This document shows, one piece after another, positions 53,904 through 62,910 of a stretch of DNA of 64,000 bases (position 1 is the stretch's first letter; each line of letters begins with the position of its first letter). The DNA lies in the NCBI GenBank assembly GCA_024233005.1, contig JACKQE010000003.1, positions 62,001 to 126,000 on the forward strand, read 5' to 3'. Made by a program: the position numbers and the translations under genes. The notes under the pieces are model-generated. The model saw nothing but the letters and a program-made list of their open reading frames with translations. It ran no database searches and had not been told where the DNA came from. This stretch comes from Akkermansiaceae bacterium. Lineage in GTDB: Bacteria > Verrucomicrobiota > Verrucomicrobiia > Verrucomicrobiales > DEV007.

Positions 53904-56900
53904 ATGCGTTTTCCCCTTCATCCTTTCGCCTTCGGTCTGCTGGCGCTGGCATTGACCGCCAGCACCCTCGCTCCAGCCTTCTCCACCGCCCAGGAAGCCA
54001 AGCCTCTACGGGCCCTCCTCATCTGCGGAGGCTGCTGCCATGACTATGCGAAGCAGCACGTGATCCTCAGCAAGGGGATCTCGGAGCGCGCCAATGTCGT
54101 GGTCGATGTCGTCCACTCAGAGGACCGTGGCACCACCCCGCGCTTTCCGATCTATGAAAAAGCGGACTGGGCCAAGGGATACGATGTGATCATCCATGAC
54201 GAATGCGCCGCTGGAATCAAGGACCTGCCCTACGTTGAAAACATTCTGCAAGCCCACAAAACGGTGCCTGCGGTGAATCTGCATTGCGCGATGCATTGCT
54301 ACCGCACCGGGACCGACCATTGGTTCAAGTATCTCGGATTGCAATCCAGCGCCCATGGACCGCAGGAACCCATCGCGATCACCTTTGCCGACAAAGCGCA
54401 CCCCATCACCAAAGGGCTCGCCGATTGGACCACCATCAAGGAGGAACTCTACAACAACATTGACATATTTGATGCGCATCCGCTCGCCATGGGCAGGCAG
54501 ATGGTGAAAGGTCAGGCGGTGGAGTCGGTCGTCGCCTGGACCAACCAAACCCTGGGTGCGAGAACCTTCTCCACCACCATCGGCCACAACAATGAAACCG
54601 TGGCCGATCCGCGTTACCTCGACCTCGTGACCCGGGGCCTGCTCTGGGCCTGCGACAAGCTCGACGCGGACCATCTCAAAGCATACCAGGGGCCTCCCGG
54701 TTCCGTGACCAATCTGCTCTCCCAGCCCAAGGGTGCGGAAAAAGCCACCGCCACTCCGCCCCCCGCTCCGAAGGATGCGGTGCCGGTCACCCTCAGCGCG
54801 TCCAGCGAGGAGTCCGGCAAACAAAACTACGTCTGGCGGGCCGTGGACGGGAACAAGGACACCCGCTGGTGCGCCGCCAACGGCACCAGACCGCAATGGC
54901 TTCAATTGGAATTTGACGCTCCCCGCCGCGTCTCCGGAGTCCGCATCACCTGGGAAAGCGACAACAATATTTACCATCACAAAATCGAAGGATCCACGGA
55001 TGGAAAAACATGGACCCTGCTGACGGATGCCACCCATTCCGCCAAACCGGGAGACAGCGAGGACTCCTGGGAAGCGGCCAACCTCAAATTCATCAAGATC
55101 ACGGGAACGGGAACCTCCGCTGGGGGATGGATCAGCATCCGGGAGTTGACATTGCAGGGGGACGGACTCAAGGCACTGGCGCCCAAGCTCAGCCAAGCCC
55201 AGCAAGCAGCCGCCCAAAAGGAACAAGCCAAGGCGAATGATCCCTATGCCAAAGAAGGCATCAATCCACCCAGCATCCGCAAGCTGACCCCGGAGCAGGA
55301 AAAAGCCATCCTCTCCGACGTGAAAATCCCCGATGGCTTTGAGATGACGCTGTTCGCTTCGCCTCCGGCGGTGAACTACCCGGTCTTCGTTGCCGCCGCC
55401 CCTGATGGCACGCTCTACGTCAGCAGCGATGGGAACGGGTCGCTTGGCCGGAACCCAAAGCGGGGACGCATTCTCCGCCTGCGGGATCTCGACGGTGACG
55501 GTCGGGCTGATGAGACCAAAGTCTTCTGTGAAGTCGACAGTCCCCGAGGCCTCGTCTGGGACCATGACCGCCTCTATCTCGTGCATCCTCCGGATGTCAG
55601 CGCTTTCATTGATCGGGATGGCGATGGCGTGGCCGAAGAAAAGCAGACTCTCATCAAGGGGATCGCCTTTGGCTTTGCAGACCGCCCGGCAGACCACACT
55701 ACCAACGGCCTCAGTCTTGGCATTGACGGCTGGCTCTACATCGCCGGAGGGGACTTTGGTTTCATGGACGCGGTCGGGACCGACGGACGCCACCTGCAGC
55801 ACCGCGGGGGAGGAGTCATCCGCCTGCGACCCGACGGCTCCGGGCTCGAAGTCTACGCCACCGGCACCCGGAACATTCTGGAAGTCTCGGTGAGCCCGAC
55901 GATGGAGATATTTGCCCGGGACAACACCAATGACGGAGGAGGCTGGGATGTCCGGTTCCATCACTTCGTGGGAGGCGAGAACCATGGTTACCCGCGGCTC
56001 TTCAAAAACTTCAATGAAGAATGCATCCAGCCTCTCGCGATCTATGGAGGCGGCTCCGGATGCGGGGCCCTCTATCTTGACGAGCCGGGATTTCCGGCCG
56101 GATGGAACGACCGTCCCTACACCTGCGACTGGGGCACCGGTGCCCTGTGGCGCCATACCGTGCAAGCATCGGGAGCCACTTACGCAGAGCCGGAAAAACC
56201 CGAACCCTTTATCCGCATGACCCGCCCGACCGACGGGGACGTCGACGGGATGAGCCATGTCTACCAGGCGAGTTGGAAAGGCGCCACGTTCAATTGGGAA
56301 GGCCCGGATGTGGGTTACATTGTTCAGGTCAAACCGAACGGTTTTCAAGCCGCCGCCTTGCCCGATTTTGCCACCCTTGGAGAACCGGAACTGATCACCC
56401 TGCTCGAATCCCCCAGTTCCCGCCGCCGTCTCGAGGCTCAACGCACCCTGATCCGTCGAGGCCTCACCGGGGACACCGTGCAGCGTTTGAAAGCCGTTGT
56501 GGCCGATCCGACGAAACCGCTGGCCGCACGCACGGCGGCCTTGTTCGCCACGGTGGGGCACGCTGGTTCTTCCAGGACCATCCTTGATGGCTGGGTGCCC
56601 CAAGAGGATGACAAGGTATTCGGCGCGGTACTGGCGCGGTTCCTCGCGGAGACTGCCGGTTTCCATGCCGGACAAGGTCCCCTGGAGATTCCCGCCGCCT
56701 GCCAATCCCCCGCCGGACTCGTCCAACTCAACCGGATGATCGTCGCCAGTTCCAAATGGAATGAAGCCGCCCGCCGCCAGGTCTTTGGCGCCTCGCTGAA
56801 CCACAGCGATCCTGTTGTCACCCACACCGCCAGTCGGGCCTTGGCGGCCACGGGCGATGCGACGTTGGCCTTGGCCTTCCTCGATGATGCGGGCACGGCC

Positions 56901-58328
56901 AAAACTCCGGTGTTCCGGGCACTCGCGATGATGCACCAACCGGAAATTGTCAGCGGCCTCATCACCCGCATGGATCGCGAGACGAATGCGGAAATCCGCA
57001 AAGGACTGCTCTACGCGCTGTGCCGGCTTCACTTCCAGGAAGGCGAATGGAAGGGGGATTCCTGGGGCACCCGGCCTGACACCCGCGGGCCTTATTACCA
57101 GCCTGAGACCTGGTCCGAAAGCCCCCGCATTGCCGCCGCGCTCAAGGAAGCCCTAACCAAGGCTCCCGCGGAAGAAGCTGGCTATCTCGTGGGTGAACTC
57201 AACCGCAACCGGATCCAGTTCGGGGAGGCCCTGACGAAAATCCTCGCTCTCGCCGCGAAAAGCGACGACTATCTGGCTGACGCGGTCGCTCAGTTGGCCA
57301 GCGCCGATCCGGTGCCGACGGAAGCCGTGCCTCTGCTGGTTCGGGCGGCCCGCCAGGAAAACGCCTCCGCGGAAACCCTTGCCCAGGCTCTCGCCGCCCT
57401 GTCGCGCACCGACGGGTCGGAAGGATGCCAGGCATCGCTCGCCGCACTGGTTTCCCTGGCCAAAACCGAAGGCTCCGGCAAAGAACAGGAAAGCGGGCAG
57501 AGCGCTTTCTTCGAGGCTCCGAAGCTGGAGAACCACCACCAGCTGTTGGAGCAGGAAGCGGAAAAACTGGGCACCCCGACCTCCGTCTGGGCGGACGCCG
57601 CCCTGCTGAAGCTGAGCGCCCGCAAAACAGGCAGCCCGGAATCACGGGAACTCTCCGCCAAGGCACTCGATCTCGGGTGGCAGAATGCCCAACGCCGCGC
57701 CCAGATCCTGAAAGCGGTCGCCCTCATCAAGTTTGCCCCGTATGCGGACAAAGTACTGGCTTCGCTCGACGATGCCGACAAGGCAGTGGCACAGGCCGCC
57801 AAATCGGCCGCGGGACGCCTCCGCCTCGAAAAGAAAGCGAAGATGGACCAATCTCCCAAATTGGCCGGACTCACGCCGGAGGAGATCGTGACCAAAGTCA
57901 CCGGATGGAAAGGAGAGGTCGCGCTCGGGGAACAGCTCTTCACCCGCCTGACCTGCGTTGCCTGCCACACCGTGAATGAGAACCAGCCTCCCAGAGGCCC
58001 TTACCTCGGCAATATTGCCCAGACTTACAAACGCCCCGATCTTGCGTGGGCCATTCTCGATCCGAACAAGACCATTGCCCAAGGCTTCGTCACCGAGGTG
58101 TTCTCCCTCAAGGACGGAACTCAGCAGATGGGCTTCGTCACTTTGGAAAGTGCCGAGCAAGTGAAGGTGAGGAACGTGGCGGCGCAGGAATTTACCTATG
58201 CGGTGAAAGACATCACGTCCCGGCAAAAGCTCCCGACTTCGATCATGCCACCGGGATTGGTGGCCACGCTCTCTCTCCATGAATTGGCCAGCTTGCTGGA
58301 TTATCTGGAGTCCTTGGTGAAAAAGTAG
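53904..58328 (+). CDS. giant secreted ThuA/discoidin/beta-propeller/HEAT/cytochrome c fusion
   Basis: The 1474-residue protein has a signal peptide (about 1-30). A ThuA-like domain (about 34-260) follows, with LLICGGCCHDYAKQH and NLHCAMHCYRTGTDHWFK. A discoidin-type F5/8C domain (about 290-415) has SASSEESGKQNYVWRAVDGN. A PVC-type dehydrogenase-like beta-propeller (about 470-820) has GRILRLRDLDGDGRADETK and TRNILEVSVSP. HEAT-like helical repeats (about 840-1330) follow. A C-terminal c-type cytochrome domain has CVACH at 1351-1355. Several of these domains are known as separate or joined parts in PVC proteins, but the full chain is long. It may oxidise a sugar and pass electrons to the haem. 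The substrate is unknown. Confidence 0.88.
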   Translation: MRFPLHPFAFGLLALALTASTLAPAFSTAQEAKPLRALLICGGCCHDYAKQHVILSKGISERANVVVDVVHSEDRGTTPRFPIYEKADWAKGYDVIIHDECAAGIKDLPYVENILQAHKTVPAVNLHCAMHCYRTGTDHWFKYLGLQSSAHGPQEPIAITFADKAHPITKGLADWTTIKEELYNNIDIFDAHPLAMGRQMVKGQAVESVVAWTNQTLGARTFSTTIGHNNETVADPRYLDLVTRGLLWACDKLDADHLKAYQGPPGSVTNLLSQPKGAEKATATPPPAPKDAVPVTLSASSEESGKQNYVWRAVDGNKDTRWCAANGTRPQWLQLEFDAPRRVSGVRITWESDNNIYHHKIEGSTDGKTWTLLTDATHSAKPGDSEDSWEAANLKFIKITGTGTSAGGWISIRELTLQGDGLKALAPKLSQAQQAAAQKEQAKANDPYAKEGINPPSIRKLTPEQEKAILSDVKIPDGFEMTLFASPPAVNYPVFVAAAPDGTLYVSSDGNGSLGRNPKRGRILRLRDLDGDGRADETKVFCEVDSPRGLVWDHDRLYLVHPPDVSAFIDRDGDGVAEEKQTLIKGIAFGFADRPADHTTNGLSLGIDGWLYIAGGDFGFMDAVGTDGRHLQHRGGGVIRLRPDGSGLEVYATGTRNILEVSVSPTMEIFARDNTNDGGGWDVRFHHFVGGENHGYPRLFKNFNEECIQPLAIYGGGSGCGALYLDEPGFPAGWNDRPYTCDWGTGALWRHTVQASGATYAEPEKPEPFIRMTRPTDGDVDGMSHVYQASWKGATFNWEGPDVGYIVQVKPNGFQAAALPDFATLGEPELITLLESPSSRRRLEAQRTLIRRGLTGDTVQRLKAVVADPTKPLAARTAALFATVGHAGSSRTILDGWVPQEDDKVFGAVLARFLAETAGFHAGQGPLEIPAACQSPAGLVQLNRMIVASSKWNEAARRQVFGASLNHSDPVVTHTASRALAATGDATLALAFLDDAGTAKTPVFRALAMMHQPEIVSGLITRMDRETNAEIRKGLLYALCRLHFQEGEWKGDSWGTRPDTRGPYYQPETWSESPRIAAALKEALTKAPAEEAGYLVGELNRNRIQFGEALTKILALAAKSDDYLADAVAQLASADPVPTEAVPLLVRAARQENASAETLAQALAALSRTDGSEGCQASLAALVSLAKTEGSGKEQESGQSAFFEAPKLENHHQLLEQEAEKLGTPTSVWADAALLKLSARKTGSPESRELSAKALDLGWQNAQRRAQILKAVALIKFAPYADKVLASLDDADKAVAQAAKSAAGRLRLEKKAKMDQSPKLAGLTPEEIVTKVTGWKGEVALGEQLFTRLTCVACHTVNENQPPRGPYLGNIAQTYKRPDLAWAILDPNKTIAQGFVTEVFSLKDGTQQMGFVTLESAEQVKVRNVAAQEFTYAVKDITSRQKLPTSIMPPGLVATLSLHELASLLDYLESLVKK

Positions 58329-58547
58329 GCTTCGGATGACACGGGGTGTCGGCTAGGAGACCGGAATCTCCAGTTCGATCACGCCGCCGACGGGCTGGGA
58401 GAGGTTTCAGGTGGTTGTTTCAGTTTGGCAATTGTACGTTCCCGGGTTAAAAATAACCAGATCGGGGCAGTGGAGCCGTTGCGAGGGCCTTGGGTCCGGT
58501 AATTCTGTCCGATGTGGAGGATGCCGTCCTCATCTTAAATCCTGCCC

Positions 58548-61500
58548 ATGAACCGTTTCCCCTTATTTTTGCTCGTCCTTGTCCGGATCGCTTGTCTTGG
58601 TTGGGTTCTGATGCCCGGGCGCTCCCACAGTGAGGAAGCCCCCCGGCTGATCATTGATGCTCGGGGCCCCACGGCCAAAATCTGGGATCTCCTCTTTACC
58701 CCTGACGGCGAAACCCTGATTTCGGTAGGCGAGGACAAGGCAGTCTATTTTTGGGACGTGGCCAATGGCACCCTGAAAGGCACCCTGCGGGGACACATTG
58801 GCGATGGCAAAGAGGGGCAGATCAATGCGGCGGCCCTGTCGCCTGACGGACGCTGGCTGGCTTTAGGCGGACTACTCACGTTCAATTCTGTCGACGGTCC
58901 GGCCATCCGGATCATCGATCTGGAAACTAACGAAGTCGCGGCGATGCTCTGGGGGCACTCCGATGTCGTTCAGGCCCTCTCTTTTTCCGATGACGGTCGT
59001 CGGCTCGCGTCGGGAAGTCATGACAAATCCGTCCGAATTTGGGACCTCCCTGCGGAGCTGGGACAACGAAAATCCGGAGCACTTGCCCGCATTGAAACCT
59101 CAAAAGAGTTGCAGGGGCACACCCGGGAGGTCTACGCGGTGGCATTTTTGCCCGGAGGAGAACGCCTGATCAGCGGAGGCTTGGACGGCCGCGTGGTGCT
59201 GTGGGAGCGGGATAGTGGTCGCGCCATATCCACCAAAGAGGAACACTCTGGCGGAGTCTGTGCCATTGGAGCCACTCCCGATGGGAAGAACTTCATCTCC
59301 GGAGGGCACGACGGAAAGTTGATCCTGTGGAGCGCCACCAGTGGTGCGAAGATTCGCACGCTTGCCGAAATGAAAGACGAGATTCACTCCCTCTCGGTTT
59401 CGCCAACCGGAGACCGGGTGCTGGCGTCCGCCTCCCCTGGTGGAGAAACGGCGGTCTTTCAATTGCCCTCGGGTACCAAGGTGGAGCCCGTCTGCACGTG
59501 GCATGATGAGCGCGTGCTGGCCTCGGCTTGGCAGCCGAACGGACCATTGGTGGCCACCGCCGGCGGGAAGGAAAACGATATCTATCTCTGGGATCCGGCA
59601 GTGGGAATGGGAAACCGGCTTCGTCCACGACATCACCTGGCTGGCGAGGGTGGACGCTGCGAGCAGGTGCAGTTTGACCAAGCCTCTCCGACAGCGCTTG
59701 AATTCCAACGCTACGACTCGGTGAAGGATCAGTTCGTCCCTCTGCGGTTTGATCTGTCCACCTTCACTCTCGAACCCTCGAAAAAAAGCTCCCCATCCAG
59801 CGGGGCGGTGCTCGCCGGCCCCAGGGGCCCGATCGAATTCTCCAAGAAGGACCCCTATTCGATCAAAGTGGGGAAGGACACTGTCAACAATACGCCCGCT
59901 TTCGATGGGCAGATCAGGTGTGCCACCTACCTGCCGTCGGGAGACCTCATCATTGGATCGGAATTCTCTCTGCGTCGGCTTAATTCCGCACTCAAGCCGG
60001 TCCACTACCTGGTGGGCCATACCGGGGAGATCAGCAGTCTCGCGGTGTCAGCCAACGGGGAATATCTGGCCTCGACCTCCAAAGATCAAACCGTCTGCGT
60101 GTGGAGTCTCAAACTGCCCGAGGCAAAAGACCGCCCCAGCCTGGGAGCCCGGTTCGGCAGCGAAAAACTCAGCCCCCTGCGCCTGCAGAAAATCTTACCC
60201 GGCTCGGCAGCGGCCAACGCGGGGCTTCTACTCGGGGATGAGTTGATCTCCATAGACGGCACTCCGTTTGATCAAAGTCTGGAGACGCTCAAAGCCTTCC
60301 TCCGGAAAAAAGAACCCGGTGAGACGCTCCAGTTTGAAATCCGTCGCTCAGGAACCCTGAAAAAAACCACGGTCACGCTGGATCACAGCCTGAAAACGAT
60401 CCCGGATGCCGCCCCCTTGGCCACTCTCTTTGTCACCGACCAAGGAGAATGGATTTGTGCCACGCCTCAGGGTTACTTTGCATCCTCGCCATCCGGAGCC
60501 AAAAACATCCTCTGGCACTTCGATCGGGGGCTCGATAACCTGGGAAAATCGGTGAACGGAGATGACCTTTTTGCTCATTTTTGCCGGGAGGATCTGGTCA
60601 GTGATTCGATCCGGGGAGTGGCCCTGCGCAGTGACAGTTTTGACCTCGATCTGGCCGCCAGAGGAGCCCATACGGTTGCGATCATCAGTCCGGCCAACAA
60701 CTATGAAGCGAGCCAGCCCAAACAGGAAGTGGTCGTGGAAACCGACGCGCCGGAAGGAACCCGGATCGTGCTCTACCAGCAAAACAAGGCTCTGGCCGCG
60801 GAACCGGGACCTCCGGTCAAAGTGGGGGGACGCATGCGACTGACCTTCGAGGTCTCCTTGGTGTCGGAGGAGGCCGGGAATCAGATCCACGCCGTCGCCG
60901 AGAACGCCGACGGCGTGACCACCAAGTCGTCCCCTATCCTTGTGAAATACCATGGCATCAAGGCGGAAGCCAGTCTCCATCTCCTCGCCGTGGGAGTAAA
61001 CAAATACCAGGCCTCAGGACAGGACCTGACCTACTGCCGCCCGGACATTGAAGCCCTGGTCCAGGCTCTGCAGGCCGCAGGCCAGGGCAGCCTCTACAAA
61101 AGCATCCGCATTCATACTCTTTACGATGACCAGGCCACGAAAGCCGGCATCGAGAAGAAATTCCGTGAGATCGCCGCGATCGCCGGGCCCGAGGATGTTT
61201 TTGTCTTTGCCTTCGCCGGTCACGGATTCATGGATACCGGCCCCAAGGGGATCGAGGAATTTTTTCTGGCGCCCCACGACGCCCTGAGCAGCGGCAACAA
61301 CGGAGCCGGACTCGCCACCAGCGAATTGAGAGCCCTCTCCGCCAACATCAAATCGTTGAAACAAATTTTGCTGCTGGACGCCTGCCAATCTGGCGGCGCC
61401 ACTCAGGGACTGGCCTTTCGGTCCGCCCCACCGCTGAAAAAAGCCCTCACCCAACTGTCCCGAAGCGCGGGAATTTATGTTTTCGCCGCCTCGCGGATGG

Positions 61501-61811
61501 AGGAGTATGCGGCGGAGGACGCTTCACTGGAACACGGACTCTTCACCTATGCCCTGCTGGAGGCCCTGCATGGCAAGGCCGATGCGAACAACGACGATGT
61601 CCTCTCAGTTCTCGAGATCCAATCCTACATCAATGACCGGGTGGGTGACTTAAGTGAAAAAATCACCCGCGACGGCCAGCCTCCGATCCGACAGACTCCA
61701 ACCTTTTCCGGAGTGGGCCAGGACTTCCCGCTGGCCAAGGTTCCCCTGGCAAAGGATCGGGGAAAACAAAACCTCCCGCCGGACGACAGCGGGAAAGCGG
61801 GCGGTGAATGA
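58548..61811 (+). CDS. exported WD40-PDZ-caspase (C14) fusion
   Basis: The 1087-residue protein has a signal peptide (about 1-28). A WD40 propeller (about 40-350, with further repeats near 480-530) follows, including SGSHDKSVRIWDLP and GHTREVYAVAF. A PDZ-like domain (about 545-625) has LQKILPGSAAANAGLLLGDE. A short beta-rich middle part is next. The caspase-like C14 domain (about 825-1065) carries the dyad His892 in FAFAGHGF and Cys946 in LLLDACQSGGA. The WD40 and PDZ parts may bind the target and the caspase may cut it. If exported, it acts outside the cytoplasm, unlike classical caspases. No substrate is known. Confidence 0.9.
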   Translation: MNRFPLFLLVLVRIACLGWVLMPGRSHSEEAPRLIIDARGPTAKIWDLLFTPDGETLISVGEDKAVYFWDVANGTLKGTLRGHIGDGKEGQINAAALSPDGRWLALGGLLTFNSVDGPAIRIIDLETNEVAAMLWGHSDVVQALSFSDDGRRLASGSHDKSVRIWDLPAELGQRKSGALARIETSKELQGHTREVYAVAFLPGGERLISGGLDGRVVLWERDSGRAISTKEEHSGGVCAIGATPDGKNFISGGHDGKLILWSATSGAKIRTLAEMKDEIHSLSVSPTGDRVLASASPGGETAVFQLPSGTKVEPVCTWHDERVLASAWQPNGPLVATAGGKENDIYLWDPAVGMGNRLRPRHHLAGEGGRCEQVQFDQASPTALEFQRYDSVKDQFVPLRFDLSTFTLEPSKKSSPSSGAVLAGPRGPIEFSKKDPYSIKVGKDTVNNTPAFDGQIRCATYLPSGDLIIGSEFSLRRLNSALKPVHYLVGHTGEISSLAVSANGEYLASTSKDQTVCVWSLKLPEAKDRPSLGARFGSEKLSPLRLQKILPGSAAANAGLLLGDELISIDGTPFDQSLETLKAFLRKKEPGETLQFEIRRSGTLKKTTVTLDHSLKTIPDAAPLATLFVTDQGEWICATPQGYFASSPSGAKNILWHFDRGLDNLGKSVNGDDLFAHFCREDLVSDSIRGVALRSDSFDLDLAARGAHTVAIISPANNYEASQPKQEVVVETDAPEGTRIVLYQQNKALAAEPGPPVKVGGRMRLTFEVSLVSEEAGNQIHAVAENADGVTTKSSPILVKYHGIKAEASLHLLAVGVNKYQASGQDLTYCRPDIEALVQALQAAGQGSLYKSIRIHTLYDDQATKAGIEKKFREIAAIAGPEDVFVFAFAGHGFMDTGPKGIEEFFLAPHDALSSGNNGAGLATSELRALSANIKSLKQILLLDACQSGGATQGLAFRSAPPLKKALTQLSRSAGIYVFAASRMEEYAAEDASLEHGLFTYALLEALHGKADANNDDVLSVLEIQSYINDRVGDLSEKITRDGQPPIRQTPTFSGVGQDFPLAKVPLAKDRGKQNLPPDDSGKAGGE

Positions 61812-61895
61812 CCACCGACCGCTCCCCGCAACAACGATCAAAAACAAGCCTTGTCCCAACAATTGAGGAATTGCAGGGATGGCGTTCCGGGAAGC

Positions 61896-62363
61896 TCAGA
61901 GAATTTCACCTTCTCTGCCAGCAATGGACACACTCTGTCCGCTGGAAACCGATTCATCCAACACCAGCACCTCATTGCCCATCTTCTTGGTGCCGGGATC
62001 ATAGGCAATCACGTGAGTCTTCCCTTTGGATGGGGAATCCTTGGGAGGGGAGACCTTCACATACTTGCGTTTGCTGCTGCTGTCGACTCTTGCTGCCTTG
62101 GCTCGGGCCTGCGCCAGCTGCTGCTCATCGGCCTGGTATTTGGCGACCACCGCCATGGTGACCGCACTGATGGCGCTCACAGCCATGGATGGGGCTCCCA
62201 CGCGACCAGCAAGGCTTCCGAGCGTCCCGCCCATCATTGCCGCCTGTTCTGCGGTGCAGGAGACGCCGCCGCAGGCGATCCCCAAAAATGCCAACCCGGC
62301 GCCCAGACGGCGTAGGCGGTGGCAGGATGATTCCTCTGTTGTCCTGGTCCCAATCATAATCAT
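61896..62363 (-). CDS. lipoprotein-like hypothetical protein
   Basis: The 155-residue protein has a basic start, a hydrophobic run and a cysteine cluster (LAFLGIACGGVSCTAEQ), so it may be a lipoprotein cut before one of the two cysteines. A Gly/Ala-rich hydrophobic stretch (AAMMGGTLGSLAGRVGAP, then MAVSAISAVTMAVVAKYQAD) follows, then a Lys/Ser-rich part and a beta-rich end (VIAYDPGTKKMGNEVLVLDE). I do not recognise a family. The start at 62363 was chosen because it gives a short basic leader; an ATG six bases downstream is equivalent. It converges with the caspase gene 84 bases away. Confidence 0.6.
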   Translation of the reverse strand: MIMIGTRTTEESSCHRLRRLGAGLAFLGIACGGVSCTAEQAAMMGGTLGSLAGRVGAPSMAVSAISAVTMAVVAKYQADEQQLAQARAKAARVDSSSKRKYVKVSPPKDSPSKGKTHVIAYDPGTKKMGNEVLVLDESVSSGQSVSIAGREGEIL

Positions 62364-62910
62364 TTTTTGGTTTGTTGGTGATGTTCGTATACCGGATGCG
62401 AGAGCGTAGCGGGGCTCCATTTTCCGCTGACAATCCCTGTTGCCTAAGCTTCCATGACTCCGGAAAGCGCCATCATTGGGGAGCGTCCGGCATCGCGCAA
62501 GCTATTTTTATGGCATGCGGACGAGAATCCCATAACCATTTCCAATGTCATCTGGACTACCAGATCGGTGCGTTGCCTCAGCACGAAGCCGCAAAGCGCC
62601 CTGAAAGAGCGAAGTGTCCCACAATCGTGCCGGTTTTTGCTCCCGTGGGCCAAACCAGACCATCAACCCTGCCAAAATGCTTTTCGCATCCGGTGGACCA
62701 AGTACTTCGGGCCACCCTCATCAGCAGGGAACGATTGACACAAAATTCGAATAAAGCTTCCTCCTGAACCGTCACATCACTCAACCAACGGTGCTCTTGA
62801 AACTACTCATCTGTAAAAATTGTCACCAATTTGAACCGAATTGATTCAAAAAATTCCAAATGTCGTTTACACTCGTCCCGGGTATCGGTTTGCACCCTAC
62901 CATTCTTGCC
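62364..62910. other. 547-base region without a supportable gene
   Basis: This stretch lies between the lipoprotein-like gene (minus) and the cytochrome gene (plus). It contains several short frames, but none has convincing coding character, a good start or a recognisable motif. No tRNA or terminator was found. The last 100 bases are AT-rich and may hold the promoter of the cytochrome gene. Decayed coding sequence cannot be excluded. Confidence 0.4.

Noticed and set aside
54117..57032. A 971-codon minus-strand frame opposite the large fusion gene
   Set aside because: The plus strand encodes clear domains and a haem motif. The antisense frame has no recognisable motif and is explained by codon composition.
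58354..58407. A short minus-strand sequence ending in a stop that reads like a protein C-terminus (QPVGGVIELEIPVS)
   Set aside because: It is preceded by an in-frame stop and is too short to assign. It may be a gene remnant or chance.
62454..62738. A 94-codon plus-strand frame in the gap before the cytochrome gene
   Set aside because: No motif, no ribosome-binding site and composition unlike its neighbours. Probably not a gene.
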